From Nitrososphaerota archaeon (lineage in GTDB: Archaea > Thermoproteota > Nitrososphaeria > Nitrososphaerales > CADDZS01): a DNA stretch of 20,847 nucleotides. The position numbers and the translations under genes are program-made. Below, piece after piece: positions 8,423 through 16,502 of this stretch. The DNA is taken from positions 1 to 20,847 of the forward strand of contig JABDCJ010000045.1 of assembly GCA_013288145.1 (NCBI GenBank). The letters are read 5' to 3'. Numbering within the stretch: position 1 is the first letter of the stretch; the number at the start of each line of letters is the position of its first letter. The notes beneath the pieces were generated by a model. That model searched no databases and was not told the DNA's origin. It saw only the letters and a program-made list of their open reading frames with translations.

Positions 8423-8430
8423 TAATAAAT
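8423..8430 (-). promoter_or_regulatory. TATA-like box A of tRNA-Asn
   Basis: On the minus strand this reads ATTTATTA and lies 38-45 bases before the mature 5' end. That would give a transcript with a leader of roughly 12-18 bases for RNase P to remove. Confidence 0.4.
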
Positions 8431-8460
8431 CTTAGAGTGAAGCCCTGATGCGAGGGACTT

Positions 8461-9789
8461 CTATTTTGACCGGATTTCTGCGTCGCGTAAGATTCTCGTA
8501 TCAGGATAGTCTTCGTCCAGCATGTGAGAGAGCTTCTCATGAACGTCCAGATAGTCTAGCCCTTTCGACGTGGTCTGGTAGGTGAAGCTGTCAGACCCTG
8601 GGACCCTTCTTGCTTCTATGAGATCTGCCTTCATCAAGTTCTGAATGTACTGGTTTGCTTCCGAGAGCGTGATCTTTGCAGCATTCATGAGGGTGACCCT
8701 CAGTGCACCGGTTTTTGCAGTGTTGAGGACCGCCTTTACCACGTTGAAATCACCAAGATCTTTACTTGACGGCGGCGTGACGGTGTTGGTGGTTACAACG
8801 GTATGGCTAGACCCAGTAATCGTCACTGGTTTGCCGTCCTCAAGCTCATCTTCTAGCTCGCCCTGTGCGAGGATTGAATCTGTAGTTTCCCTCGTTTCCT
8901 CAGCTTCAGCCTCTTCCGCCTTTGCCGCTGACATTGCACTTTCAACGACCGATTCTTTCGCAAAGTAAAGAGAGAGGATTTTCTTTTCTTTGCTGTAAGA
9001 CTCGTGTGTAACCGCTAATCGAACATTATTGCCTGCCTTGCTTTCCAAGAGTCCGGCGATTAGTCCGTTGAGGTAGCTTCCTCCTGCAAAATAAGATCCG
9101 TTTGTTTCAATTGCCGCGGGTTCGTTGATATTTACCTGATAAATGTCCCGATCGAGATTTGATCCGAAAATCCCCCAGCCCGATGCGCGGAGATAACCCT
9201 TGATTGCCTCCGTCATGTACTCTTGCTGCTTTTCTGCGGGAATGGCATCAGATGTTAGATCTTCTGTAATGCGATGTCCCTGGGCTCTACCCTGCTCGAA
9301 AAGCATGCTTTTGACCGCCTTTGCTTGATCTTCATCAAGAGATTTGAGCGAACTCTCAACCGCGAGCAGAGTTTCTGCGTCCAGAATTACTGCGCGTCTG
9401 TTGTTTGAAACTAAAAGTGGAAAGAGGTAGTTACTGAACGTCCTCCCACTCATCTTAATCTTTTCAGCTCTTTTTATGAAACGAAGTTTTCGGATTAGAA
9501 TCAAAAGGTCGTCCATCTGGCAGTCCATTTTTGCTGTGTCAAGAACGCAATCCAAGACGAATTCAGAGGTCGGTTCGTTCCCTGGAAATACCGAAGCAGA
9601 AATTAACTTGGCGTGATGAACCTGAAAAATTTGAAGAATCCTTTCTGGACAGTCGTCCTCTCCTCTTTTGGATCCATAGATGAAAAACTCGCTAACGTTC
9701 CTAATCGTAGAATTCCTTGGCAGTCCGAGCCGGTTTGGCACGTACTGGCTTTCCGCAACCGCGACCTTTGCTTTTGAGCTGAAGAGCAT
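8461..9789 (-). CDS. V4R-like sensor domain fused to a winged-helix transcription regulator
   Basis: This 442-residue protein has three recognisable parts. The N-terminal 110 residues are alpha/beta and not assigned to a family by me. Residues about 150-280 resemble a V4R (4-vinyl reductase-like) small-molecule domain: GYLRASGWGIF, then SYLNGLIAGLLESKAGNNVR and a closing strand LSLYFAKES. The cysteines that often bind metal or ligand in V4R domains are absent. A charged, Glu-rich linker (AEEAEAEETRETTD) leads to a C-terminal winged helix (VLNTAKTGALRVTLMNAAKITLSEANQYIQNLMKADLIEAR) like archaeal HTH regulators. It is probably a cytoplasmic ligand-responsive DNA-binding protein. Start is ATG at 9789. 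Its target is unknown; the divergent ferredoxin oxidoreductase genes are the nearest candidate. The domain calls are from pattern memory only. Confidence 0.7.
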   Translation of the reverse strand: MLFSSKAKVAVAESQYVPNRLGLPRNSTIRNVSEFFIYGSKRGEDDCPERILQIFQVHHAKLISASVFPGNEPTSEFVLDCVLDTAKMDCQMDDLLILIRKLRFIKRAEKIKMSGRTFSNYLFPLLVSNNRRAVILDAETLLAVESSLKSLDEDQAKAVKSMLFEQGRAQGHRITEDLTSDAIPAEKQQEYMTEAIKGYLRASGWGIFGSNLDRDIYQVNINEPAAIETNGSYFAGGSYLNGLIAGLLESKAGNNVRLAVTHESYSKEKKILSLYFAKESVVESAMSAAKAEEAEAEETRETTDSILAQGELEDELEDGKPVTITGSSHTVVTTNTVTPPSSKDLGDFNVVKAVLNTAKTGALRVTLMNAAKITLSEANQYIQNLMKADLIEARRVPGSDSFTYQTTSKGLDYLDVHEKLSHMLDEDYPDTRILRDAEIRSK

Positions 9790-10112
9790 TTTTTCTGATC
9801 AAGACCTCTTTTGGGAATGTGGACGAGATACAGAGATAGAAATGCATCTAGATTTGATTTATCGAATTTTTCCGTTCCCATGAACAAGAATGTCAATTCT
9901 TCTGCAATTCGGCAAGATTTTACCGCAGATGAAAAATCGCAGTGTCAAAAATAGGGCTCTGAAGTGAAGAAAGAGAAAGAGTAGCTGTTCACGAATAGAA
10001 TGCGCTACCAAGGAAAAAAGCTTTCTTGCCCAATTTCAAGGACACTCGTTCCTGTAGTTAGTATTATAGGCGGGGAAATCTCGGTTAGTACTTTGGATAA
10101 GGAACTACTGTT
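9790..10112. other. Divergent intergenic region, 323 bases
   Basis: No convincing gene is present between the minus-strand regulator and the plus-strand oxidoreductase. It should hold both promoters. On the minus strand, GATAAATC near 9866-9859 is a possible but distant TATA box for the regulator. On the plus strand, TATTATAGG near 10061 fits the oxidoreductase. I see no clear inverted repeat that could be an operator. Confidence 0.5.
10061..10104 (+). promoter_or_regulatory. Promoter and ribosome binding site of the 2-oxoacid oxidoreductase operon
   Basis: A TATA-like stretch, tattatagg, at 10061-10069 predicts a transcription start near 10090. The sequence aaggaa at 10099-10104 is a Shine-Dalgarno-like site eight bases before the TTG start at 10113. 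It supports this rare start codon, because a stop codon at 10098-10100 rules out any in-frame start further upstream. Confidence 0.5.
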
Positions 10113-11864
10113 TTGAGGAACGATTTTAACGTTAGAATCGGCGGCGCCGCGGGAGACGGCGTATCATCTACGGGCGAAATTTTTGCCCGTACATGCTCCA
10201 GAAGCGGTCTACACGTTTACGGAATGAATAGCTACCAGTCTGCTATCCGCGGCGGACATGTGTGGTTCCAGATAAGGGCCAGCGTCGAGAAAGTTTCAAG
10301 CCAGGGCGACAACCTGGACGTGCTTATTGCCCTAAACTCTGAGACAGCTGAAATTCACGCGCCATTTGTTTCCAAGGGCGGAGTGATCATTTTCGACAAG
10401 GACAAGGTCAAATTTAACACGAGTCTCGCTCCAGAAGGCGTGAAGGTCCTCGCAATGCCTCTTGGCGATCTTGCGCGAAAGTTCGACAAGAACCCGATAA
10501 TGCAAAACACCGTTGCGCTTGGCGCGACGATCTTCCTTCTCGATTTGAATTTCGACATTTTCTCACAGGTCCTGGCTGATATCTTTGGAAAGAAAAAACA
10601 GGCTGTGATCGACGCAAACACCAAAGCTGCAAGTTCAGGTCTGGATTTCGCAAAGCAAAGTTACCCACAGCTCGAAGTAAAGTTGACCCTGCCTTCAAAC
10701 CCCCGACCGAAGCTTTTGATGACCGGAAATCAAGCGATCGGACTTGGGGCGGTAATGGCGGGATGCAAGTTCTATGCAGCGTACCCAATGACTCCCGCTT
10801 CCGGGATACTTCACTGGATGGCTGCTCATGCTGCATCGCAGAAGGTTGTGGTGAAGCAGGCCGAGGATGAGCTTGCAGTGATCAACATGGGAATCGGCGC
10901 AGCTCATGCAGGAGTTAGATCCATGGTTGGAACTTCTGGCGGAGGATTCTCGTTGATGGTTGAAGCTCTTGGCCTTGCAGGGATGACCGAGACGCCAATT
11001 GTAATCATTGAATCGCAGAGAGCCGGACCGTCGACCGGTCTTCCAACAAAAACAGAACAGGGCGATCTTAACATGATGACAGGTGCTTCGCAGGGAGATT
11101 TTCCTAGGATAGTTCTTTCTCCGCTAACGGTCGAAGATGCGTACTATGCCACGATCGAAGCTTTCAACTTGGCAGAAAGATTCCAGTGTCCGGTCATTGT
11201 CGCAAGCGACCTTTTGCTCTCTGAGCATCTAGAAACCGTTGACGAATTAAGCTCAAATGTAATCATTGACCGTGGTGAACTGATCACGACTGCTCCAACA
11301 GAGGAATACAAGAGATTCAAACTTACAGAAACCGGGATATCACCTAGGGCAATTCCTGGAACTCCGGGAACCATTTACGTAGCCGCAAGCGACGAGCACC
11401 AGGAGAACGGGGTGGTCGTAAGCGATGTTCTCTCTGGAATTCCGAAGTACGTTAAGGTTCGGGAACAACAGATGGAAAAGCGCATGAAAAAGATGGATCT
11501 CGCGAGAAACGAGCTCTCTGCGCCCAAGATTTATGGCGATCCCGCCGCCGAGCTTACTTTGGTTTGCTGGGGATCGACGTTCGGTGTTGCGCTCGAAGCT
11601 TCGGAAGAACTTACCAGAAACGGAATTACTACTAACGTCTACGCAATAAGAAACGTAATGCCTTTCAAATCAGATCAGGTCGAGGCAACGCTGAAAAGTG
11701 CAAAGAAAGTGCTTGATGTGGAGTGTAATTACTCTGCCCAGATGGCTCGCTGGATTAGGGCCGAGACGGGCTTCGAGATCAAGGACAAGTTCGTGAAGTA
11801 CGACGGCGAGCCGATCTACGTTTTTGAAATCGTGAACAGGGCAAAAAAATTGATGGTTGGTTAG
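10113..11864 (+). CDS. korA: 2-oxoacid:ferredoxin oxidoreductase, fused gamma-alpha subunit
   Basis: Together with the next gene this forms the enzyme that oxidatively decarboxylates 2-oxoacids (pyruvate, 2-oxoglutarate or similar) to acyl-CoA, reducing ferredoxin. Residues 1 to about 190 are the gamma domain, starting with IGGAAGDGVSSTGEIFA and the SYQSAIRGGH segment. The rest is the alpha subunit with the YPMTPAS motif, the archaeal version of YPITPSS, which contacts substrate and CoA. The 583-residue gamma-alpha fusion plus a separate beta subunit is the two-subunit archaeal type. The start is TTG, supported by a stop just upstream and a Shine-Dalgarno site. Which 2-oxoacid is used cannot be read from the sequence, so the kor symbol is a convention. 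The next gene starts nine bases after this stop. Confidence 0.93.
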   Translation: MRNDFNVRIGGAAGDGVSSTGEIFARTCSRSGLHVYGMNSYQSAIRGGHVWFQIRASVEKVSSQGDNLDVLIALNSETAEIHAPFVSKGGVIIFDKDKVKFNTSLAPEGVKVLAMPLGDLARKFDKNPIMQNTVALGATIFLLDLNFDIFSQVLADIFGKKKQAVIDANTKAASSGLDFAKQSYPQLEVKLTLPSNPRPKLLMTGNQAIGLGAVMAGCKFYAAYPMTPASGILHWMAAHAASQKVVVKQAEDELAVINMGIGAAHAGVRSMVGTSGGGFSLMVEALGLAGMTETPIVIIESQRAGPSTGLPTKTEQGDLNMMTGASQGDFPRIVLSPLTVEDAYYATIEAFNLAERFQCPVIVASDLLLSEHLETVDELSSNVIIDRGELITTAPTEEYKRFKLTETGISPRAIPGTPGTIYVAASDEHQENGVVVSDVLSGIPKYVKVREQQMEKRMKKMDLARNELSAPKIYGDPAAELTLVCWGSTFGVALEASEELTRNGITTNVYAIRNVMPFKSDQVEATLKSAKKVLDVECNYSAQMARWIRAETGFEIKDKFVKYDGEPIYVFEIVNRAKKLMVG

Positions 11865-11873
11865 ATAAGAAAA

Positions 11874-12731
11874 TTGTTAGAAGTATCGAAATACAAAAGT
11901 GAAACGCGCCCGGACTGGTGTCCAGGCTGCGGAGATTTCGGAGTACTAAACGCGCTCATTCAGGCGGTTGCGAATCTAGACATCGATCCAAAAGACCTCC
12001 TTGTCGTTTCTGGAATCGGGTGTTCGAGTAACCTTCCCGGATTCATCCACTCGTACGGGTTTCACAGTCTTCACGGCCGTGCGATGCCTATTGCGACCGG
12101 GGCGAAACTAGGAAATCCCGAACTAAATGTCGTGGTGACTGGTGGCGACGGAGACGGTTACGGAATCGGACTCGGACATTTTGTACACGCGATGCGAAGG
12201 AATCTCGACATTACTTACATCGTGATGGACAACCAGACGTACGGTCTTACAACTGGACAGGCTTCGCCAACAAGTCAGAAGAATTTCGTTACAAAGTCGT
12301 CCCCAATGGGGACAATTGAGGAGCCGATAAATCCGATCGCCATAGCTGTAGTAGCAGGAGCCAGCTACGTGGCAAGGGGATTTTCGGGAGATCCGAAACA
12401 CCTCACGGACCTGATTCAAAATGGAATAAAGCACAAGGGATTTGCACTGATTGACGTCTTCAGCCCATGCGTCACCTGGAATAAGGTGGATACTTACGAC
12501 TATTTCCGCCAGAAATGCTACAAGTTCAACGGTGCTGATTACGACACCGGAAACATCGAGCAGGCACTCGCTAAATCAAGAGAGTGGGAGCCAAAGATAC
12601 CGCTCGGTCTTTTCTATGAGACGCAAAAGCTTACCTATGAAGAACAGGACCCCGCCCTAAAATTTGGCAATCCTGTTAAAGCTAAATTAGGCGTTAGCGA
12701 TCCAAAACAGCTATTTCAAGAGTTCATCTAG
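11874..12731 (+). CDS. korB: 2-oxoacid:ferredoxin oxidoreductase, beta subunit
   Basis: The 285-residue subunit carries thiamine diphosphate and one [4Fe-4S] cluster. Cys16 and Cys19 (WCPGCG), Cys50 (GIGCSS) and Cys199 (FSPCVTW) have the spacing of the four cluster ligands in archaeal two-subunit enzymes. The ThDP/Mg motif is GGDGDGYGIG (from residue 90), followed by the MDNQTYGLTTGQ segment. HGRAMPIATGAKL is also typical. The start is TTG at 11874, nine bases after the alpha stop, so the two subunits are co-transcribed. No separate ferredoxin or delta subunit is encoded nearby, which is normal for this type. Confidence 0.95.
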   Translation: MLEVSKYKSETRPDWCPGCGDFGVLNALIQAVANLDIDPKDLLVVSGIGCSSNLPGFIHSYGFHSLHGRAMPIATGAKLGNPELNVVVTGGDGDGYGIGLGHFVHAMRRNLDITYIVMDNQTYGLTTGQASPTSQKNFVTKSSPMGTIEEPINPIAIAVVAGASYVARGFSGDPKHLTDLIQNGIKHKGFALIDVFSPCVTWNKVDTYDYFRQKCYKFNGADYDTGNIEQALAKSREWEPKIPLGLFYETQKLTYEEQDPALKFGNPVKAKLGVSDPKQLFQEFI

Positions 12732-12743
12732 AACACCGGCAAT

Positions 12744-13061
12744 CTAGCAGGCCACGAACCTAATTCTTGCTTGGTCGATTGCCTCGGATAGGTTCGAGCC
12801 CTCTTTTACTGAGAATCCGAATGATGCTTGGATCTGGCGGATCGTTAACCGTTCGATGAATCGATAACCGGTTTCTCCCAGAATCCTGCCTAAGCATTCG
12901 CCGAGCTCAACAGGTTTCAGTGGGAATTGCTCCCGGGACAGGCGACACTCCTTGATTATCATGTAGTAAAGCAGCGTTCTTGGAGAATCCCCGAAGGAAG
13001 AGAGAACTTCATCAATGCACTTGAGGATTCTCGCGTTAAACTCATCGTCCGTATACGCCAC
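12744..13061 (-). CDS. Small NitrOD5-like protein
   Basis: A 105-residue, mainly helical protein. The segment SFGDSPRTLLYYMIIKECRLSREQFPLKPVELGECLGRILG resembles the Nitrosopumilus output domain type 5, found in Thaumarchaeota alone or behind sensor domains. That assignment is from memory of the pattern and was not searched. It has no membrane segment and no metal motif apart from two isolated Cys. The start is GTG at 13061. A TATA-like stretch (AATAAATCCTTA on the minus strand, near 13100-13090) lies about 35 bases before it. It is convergent with korB, whose stop is only 12 bases from its own. A signalling output role is inferred. Confidence 0.7.
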   Translation of the reverse strand: MAYTDDEFNARILKCIDEVLSSFGDSPRTLLYYMIIKECRLSREQFPLKPVELGECLGRILGETGYRFIERLTIRQIQASFGFSVKEGSNLSEAIDQARIRFVAC

Positions 13062-13225
13062 GAATTTTTGTAAAAATCACTAAATTGATAAGGATTTATT
13101 CGGGATTTTGATAAAGTGAACACTGAGAATTGCTTTGTTTCAAAAAAATGGAAAAAATATGGTTATTCTAGTTTTCGGAGATCGAAAAACTGCGAAGAAA
13201 AGTCGAATTGCAACTGTAATCCGAT

Positions 13226-14662
13226 CTATGGCACGGTGATTTCAATTATTTTTGAAACTGCGAGCGAGGCTGTCCGAGCGGTTATTGTGATAAGATAAAC
13301 ACCTGGTTTGGCTCCGGCGTTATGAATCGTGATTGTTGATTGGAAATTTCCGTTTCCGCTGTTGTGAGTGAATGAGTATGTGAAATTACCTTGGCTGGTA
13401 AAATTGCCAACGTAGCCAGCAAGGTTCACGCTTTCTGACTGACTCGAAACCGAGAGTCCTAGCGAAATCTGTTTTCCGCTCGCGACGCTCGCAGAAGATC
13501 CGGAATAATTTACGACTTTCAGACCGACTCCAAGATCTTTGGTGATATTCACAGTTCCAACTTTGCCAGTAAACAATTCCGTGTACCAGGGCTGGCCGTT
13601 ATTCGACAATGCGCTTGTGAGAGCGTAGCTAATATTACCTTCCGACACTATTCGGGTTGGAATAAAGTACTCGACAAGCGTGCTTGAGCTCGGGATGAAT
13701 TCACTCATCGCATTCCCTTGGTGCTCGTTGAACCAGATATTGTCGTTCGAATCAACAGAGATGAAGTAAGGTAGAGAATAAGTTAGAGAGTTGTTTGAAG
13801 TAGAAATGGTCTTGATTAAATGAGCCTCCGGATTCAATTCGGATATGAAACTGGGTCCGTGCTGAGTGATCCAGACATTCTCGTGAGAATCCACCGCGAT
13901 TCCAACCGGCGTACTAATTATGCCGGTCAAGTTCTGTATCGTGAAATTTCCATTGTAGAAATATCCAATCGAATCCGTACCCGCAAGAGTAAACCAGATT
14001 TTACCGAGAGAATCGACTGTAATCCCCGACGGTTCCGTATCACCTGATTGTGGAACACCGTACTCTGCTATTGTTCCATTTGGAGTCAGTTCGCCGATTT
14101 TCCCAGCGGATAGTTCCGTAAACCAGACGTCATGATTTTTATCCAGACTCAGCCTAAATGGAAAAGAGTTTGGAGTAGGAATCTTGTACTGTAGGAACTT
14201 GTTACTGCTCATATTAAATCCCCAGATGGAGTTAGACGATAAATCTGGAAACCAGACAACCTGCCTTGAATTATCGACCACGATCCCCCATGCAACCAGG
14301 GCGCCATTCTTCAGGCCCGTGATGTGATATTCATGAATAGTTCCATTCGCCGGATTTAGTTCCGCTATGGAAGATAGATTCCAGAGAGCAAACCACACGT
14401 TCCCGGATGAATCAATCGTTATGGCATTAGGCGAAGTTTCCGTACCCTGAGTCGGATATTCGGCCGTAAAAGCGGATTTTTCAACGTGACTAACGTAAGT
14501 AGTCGCCGGGGCGGCTGAATTGGTGCGGGTACGAAAGTAGCTTACGGATATGACAGCTCCCGCAGCGATCAGAACGACTAGAATTAACGCCAGTTTGCGA
14601 TTTTTTCGTGTCTTTCTTCTTCTACGCAATCCCGGCTGTTCAATATTCGCTCCCAATCGCAT
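13226..14662 (-). CDS. Membrane-anchored seven-bladed beta-propeller (streptogramin-lyase-like/NHL)
   Basis: 478 residues. After a basic N-terminus (RRRRKTRKNRK), residues about 23-43 form one hydrophobic helix, a signal anchor that would place the rest outside the cell. Seven tandem repeats of about 42 residues follow. Each has the pattern PxxIxVDxxxNVWFTExxxxxIxEL and a strand ending in EY or similar, as in virginiamycin B lyase and NHL propellers. The last about 90 residues look like an Ig-type beta-sandwich (NLAGYVGNFTSQGNFTYSF). Asn/Ser/Thr richness suggests glycosylation sites. Sixth-repeat residues NEHQGN resemble the Glu/His region of the lyase, but I cannot confirm an active site. 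Such proteins are numerous in soil Thaumarchaeota, and binding of a cell-surface ligand is as likely as enzymatic activity. Start is ATG at 14662. Confidence 0.85.
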   Translation of the reverse strand: MRLGANIEQPGLRRRRKTRKNRKLALILVVLIAAGAVISVSYFRTRTNSAAPATTYVSHVEKSAFTAEYPTQGTETSPNAITIDSSGNVWFALWNLSSIAELNPANGTIHEYHITGLKNGALVAWGIVVDNSRQVVWFPDLSSNSIWGFNMSSNKFLQYKIPTPNSFPFRLSLDKNHDVWFTELSAGKIGELTPNGTIAEYGVPQSGDTEPSGITVDSLGKIWFTLAGTDSIGYFYNGNFTIQNLTGIISTPVGIAVDSHENVWITQHGPSFISELNPEAHLIKTISTSNNSLTYSLPYFISVDSNDNIWFNEHQGNAMSEFIPSSSTLVEYFIPTRIVSEGNISYALTSALSNNGQPWYTELFTGKVGTVNITKDLGVGLKVVNYSGSSASVASGKQISLGLSVSSQSESVNLAGYVGNFTSQGNFTYSFTHNSGNGNFQSTITIHNAGAKPGVYLITITARTASLAVSKIIEITVP

Positions 14663-14681
14663 TAAATCTAGTGGTCGGCCG

Positions 14682-14723
14682 AGAGCATGCCAACACTATG
14701 CTCTACTTTCATTAAGCTATAAC
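14682..14723 (-). promoter_or_regulatory. Promoter of the propeller gene with an inverted repeat over the transcription start
   Basis: On the minus strand, TTATAGCTTAA at about 14723-14713 is a good TATA box, predicting transcription from about 14692. A 7-bp perfect inverted repeat, AGAGCAT at 14682-14688 and ATGCTCT at 14698-14704 with a 9-base spacer, straddles that point. It could be a repressor site or a hairpin at the mRNA 5' end. The gene's ATG is at 14662. Confidence 0.4.
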
Positions 14724-14807
14724 GCGATTTAGGTATCATCATCGAGGCGAAATGCCCGAAAATTGAAAGAGTGAAACGTTCCTCATCGCGGCCGAGGAAT
14801 GCCGAGC

Positions 14808-15240
14808 CTAAGCTCCCGGCGTCATGCCAAGTTGCTTCATCAGCTCGGCCATGTTAAAAGTATCATAGTGTTCCGCAATCAGCCCATACTTGTTAAAACG
14901 GCAAATGTCAATGTTGTCCAACTTTACCTTTTTGCCGGTCGGCGGCATGCTCATGAGATTTCCTTTTTGAGTGCCTTCAACCGTGTTGTAACGAATAACG
15001 AAATCATTTTCAGCAACCATAAAGAGAGTAGTGAATTTCAAAACCGGCGAAAACGGATCTCAGCCAACCAATGGCTTTCTTAAAGCCCTCTCGGCCTTTT
15101 GTCATTTCTGGGGGAAAAGAAGGGTCGTGGTCGGGGCGATCTACAGTAACGTACCGGTCGGCCGCATCCAAGTTGCCGCGATTGATTACTACATCGTATA
15201 ATGCTTGGAAAGTTTCCTTGTTTTTTTCTTGTGGGGTCAT
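14808..15240 (-). pseudogene. SnoaL-like (NTF2-fold) protein, frameshifted
   Basis: The first half (start ATG at 15240, MTPQEKNKETFQALYDVV) and the second half (ending in AEHYDTFNMAELMKQLGMTP) lie in different frames that overlap at 15010-15041. Joined, they give a typical SnoaL/ester-cyclase-like protein of about 140 residues: HDPSFPPEMTKGREGF, then VAENDFVIRYNTVEGTQKG, MPPTGKKV and the closing IAEHYDTF. The break lies between FEIHYSL and MVAEND, near 15018-15030, and needs loss of one base or gain of two to repair. Proteins of this fold are often acquired by transfer and have many substrates, so no function can be given. Real decay and sequencing error are both possible; there is no long homopolymer at the site. 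Confidence 0.75.
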
Positions 15241-15630
15241 ATCAAGGCTAACAATTTTCCAATGCTATCTCCCTTGTGCAAGTAAGGCCCTTAGTATTAA
15301 GTGTAACACGATTCCCAGAAAAATCTGAATTTATTCACTCGTTTGGATCAATTGACCTCCAATTAAGCGTGAGGTCGCTCCCAAAATTTGGCTGGAGCTG
15401 AATGAAGCCGAGCTTTCACTTGATAGCATTTTTGTTGATCAATCGAGCTTTCAGAATTCAGATACCTTTCACTCAATAGTACAAATGTAGAAATGGGTCT
15501 AAGGTTTCTGGGAGGCCTCTCAGTCTGTATGCCGCTTCATAATCTGGGACTAAGAATTAATACATGAAGCGTTAGGTCGGTTTTTGGCGGATCAAAGATA
15601 CCTAAATTCGAAAATGAAGATAGATCGAAT
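15241..15630. other. Gene-free stretch, 390 bases
   Basis: I see no convincing gene. It contains the presumed promoter of the SnoaL-like gene (minus strand), a direct 10-mer repeat cgagctttca about 35 bases apart (near 15410 and 15445), and an 8-bp perfect inverted repeat, CGCTTCAT at 15533-15540 and ATGAAGCG at 15564-15571 with a 23-base spacer. None has an obvious role. Confidence 0.5.
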
Positions 15631-15858
15631 TTGGACTTGATTTCTCTTCAAGAGAAGGCTCGAACTCTTTCTGACGATTTGCTCGATCGAGATATTGCTG
15701 AAATTTCAACGGAGATCGATTTTCTCGAAGAACAAGTAAGAGTTGATCTTCGTAGTTATTCTCCAAAATCACTTGAGGAAGCTCACCGAAGGATCGCTCA
15801 TTTCAAACAAAGAGCCGAGATTCTAAAAATTGAGCTGGCAAGGAGAAGCTCGAAATAG
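15631..15858 (+). CDS. Small coiled-coil protein, unknown function
   Basis: A 75-residue, highly charged protein predicted to be two helices. The sequence DRDIAEISTEIDFLEEQVRV and the later EEAHRRIAHFKQRAEILKIEL show heptad-like spacing of hydrophobic residues and would form a helical hairpin or coiled coil. There is no Cys, metal or nucleotide motif. The start is TTG at 15631; a nearby ATG at 15614 is in another frame and closes after a few codons. Amino acid composition looks like a real protein. I do not recognise the family. Confidence 0.55.
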   Translation: MDLISLQEKARTLSDDLLDRDIAEISTEIDFLEEQVRVDLRSYSPKSLEEAHRRIAHFKQRAEILKIELARRSSK

Positions 15859-15924
15859 TTTAGCGCTCTAAAAGCCGACACTTGTTAACTGAGACCCCGG
15901 CAGAGGCTAACTAAACGAAGCCGT

Positions 15925-15995
15925 ATTGACAAACATCCAACGAACGAAAAACGGTCAGAAATTTGTTCTTGAATTTACGGCAACGAAACAGAACC
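15925..15995 (+). repeat. Diverged repeat, copy 1
   Basis: Aligns with 17593-17662 at about 54 of 71 columns with one single-base gap. The last 43 bases align without gaps (33 identical) and end in the shared gaaacagaacc. It lies at the start of a short open frame, TTG at 15926 to stop at 16042 (38 residues, containing NGQKFVLEFTATKQN). The matching frame in copy 2 reads NNQKLFPELMARKQN. The differences are not concentrated at third codon positions, so I cannot tell whether the repeat is coding. Confidence 0.55.
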
Positions 15996-16075
15996 GAAAA
16001 CCGGAATTAAAGTTGGGGGTTAAGATAGATGGAAAACTTTGATTCGAATCGCTAGTGCGAAGGTTCTGTATTCAT

Positions 16076-16092
16076 CTTCGGATTTTCCGAAA
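16076..16092. repeat. Small hairpin
   Basis: TTCGG at 16077-16081 pairs with CCGAA at 16087-16091 around a five-base loop, ATTTT. It lies 40 bases before the next small gene and has no T-run after it. Role unknown. Confidence 0.25.
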
Positions 16093-16131
16093 ACTTGATA
16101 GAACACATCCTGCTTGAGCTAGAAGGATGGC

Positions 16132-16410
16132 TTGAATGAATTGAGCGTCCTTACCAGCTATCTGGCTTATTTCTTGGTCTACTTCCTACTCATTGCAGTG
16201 GGTATCTATAATCAGACTCTTGGAGTGTACGTCCCGGGAATTGCGATCGCCGGTCTGATTGCAGTTCCCCTTTATTTTTGGCTCAATTCAATCTGGCAAG
16301 GAGAGAGGATCGAAAACTCAATCTCCAGCCAAACCGTAACGAACCGTGCGAAGACCTATCCACCGATCGGTGACACAGAGAAAATCAACCAGGTTCCAAA
16401 GGGGAATTAA
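16132..16410 (+). CDS. Small two-helix membrane protein, unknown function
   Basis: A 92-residue protein. Residues about 8-26 (SYLAYFLVYFLLIAVGIY) and about 32-52 (VYVPGIAIAGLIAVPLYFWL) are two membrane helices joined by a short loop, followed by a polar tail of about 40 residues. The start is TTG at 16132, supported by an agaagga Shine-Dalgarno site (16121-16127) five bases upstream. The ATG at 16127 is out of frame and closes at once. No conserved motif is seen in the tail. The positively charged residues follow the second helix, and topology is uncertain. I do not recognise the family. Confidence 0.6.
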   Translation: MNELSVLTSYLAYFLVYFLLIAVGIYNQTLGVYVPGIAIAGLIAVPLYFWLNSIWQGERIENSISSQTVTNRAKTYPPIGDTEKINQVPKGN

Positions 16411-16502
16411 CAGAACGAAACCATGGGCGGTGGGCATTCAACAGACGGTAATTTACCAAGACCAAGTCTAATTCATGTTGTCATGTTTGTAGACGACCCG
16501 CC

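Noticed and set aside
9603..9896. 97-codon minus-strand open frame near the regulator start
   Set aside because: It overlaps the first 190 bases of the V4R-like regulator in another frame. The regulator's frame has clear domains and this one does not.
13116..13298. 60-codon plus-strand open frame rich in Ser and Lys
   Set aside because: It overlaps the 3' end of the propeller gene on the other strand, starts with a weak GTG and contains low-complexity sequence only.
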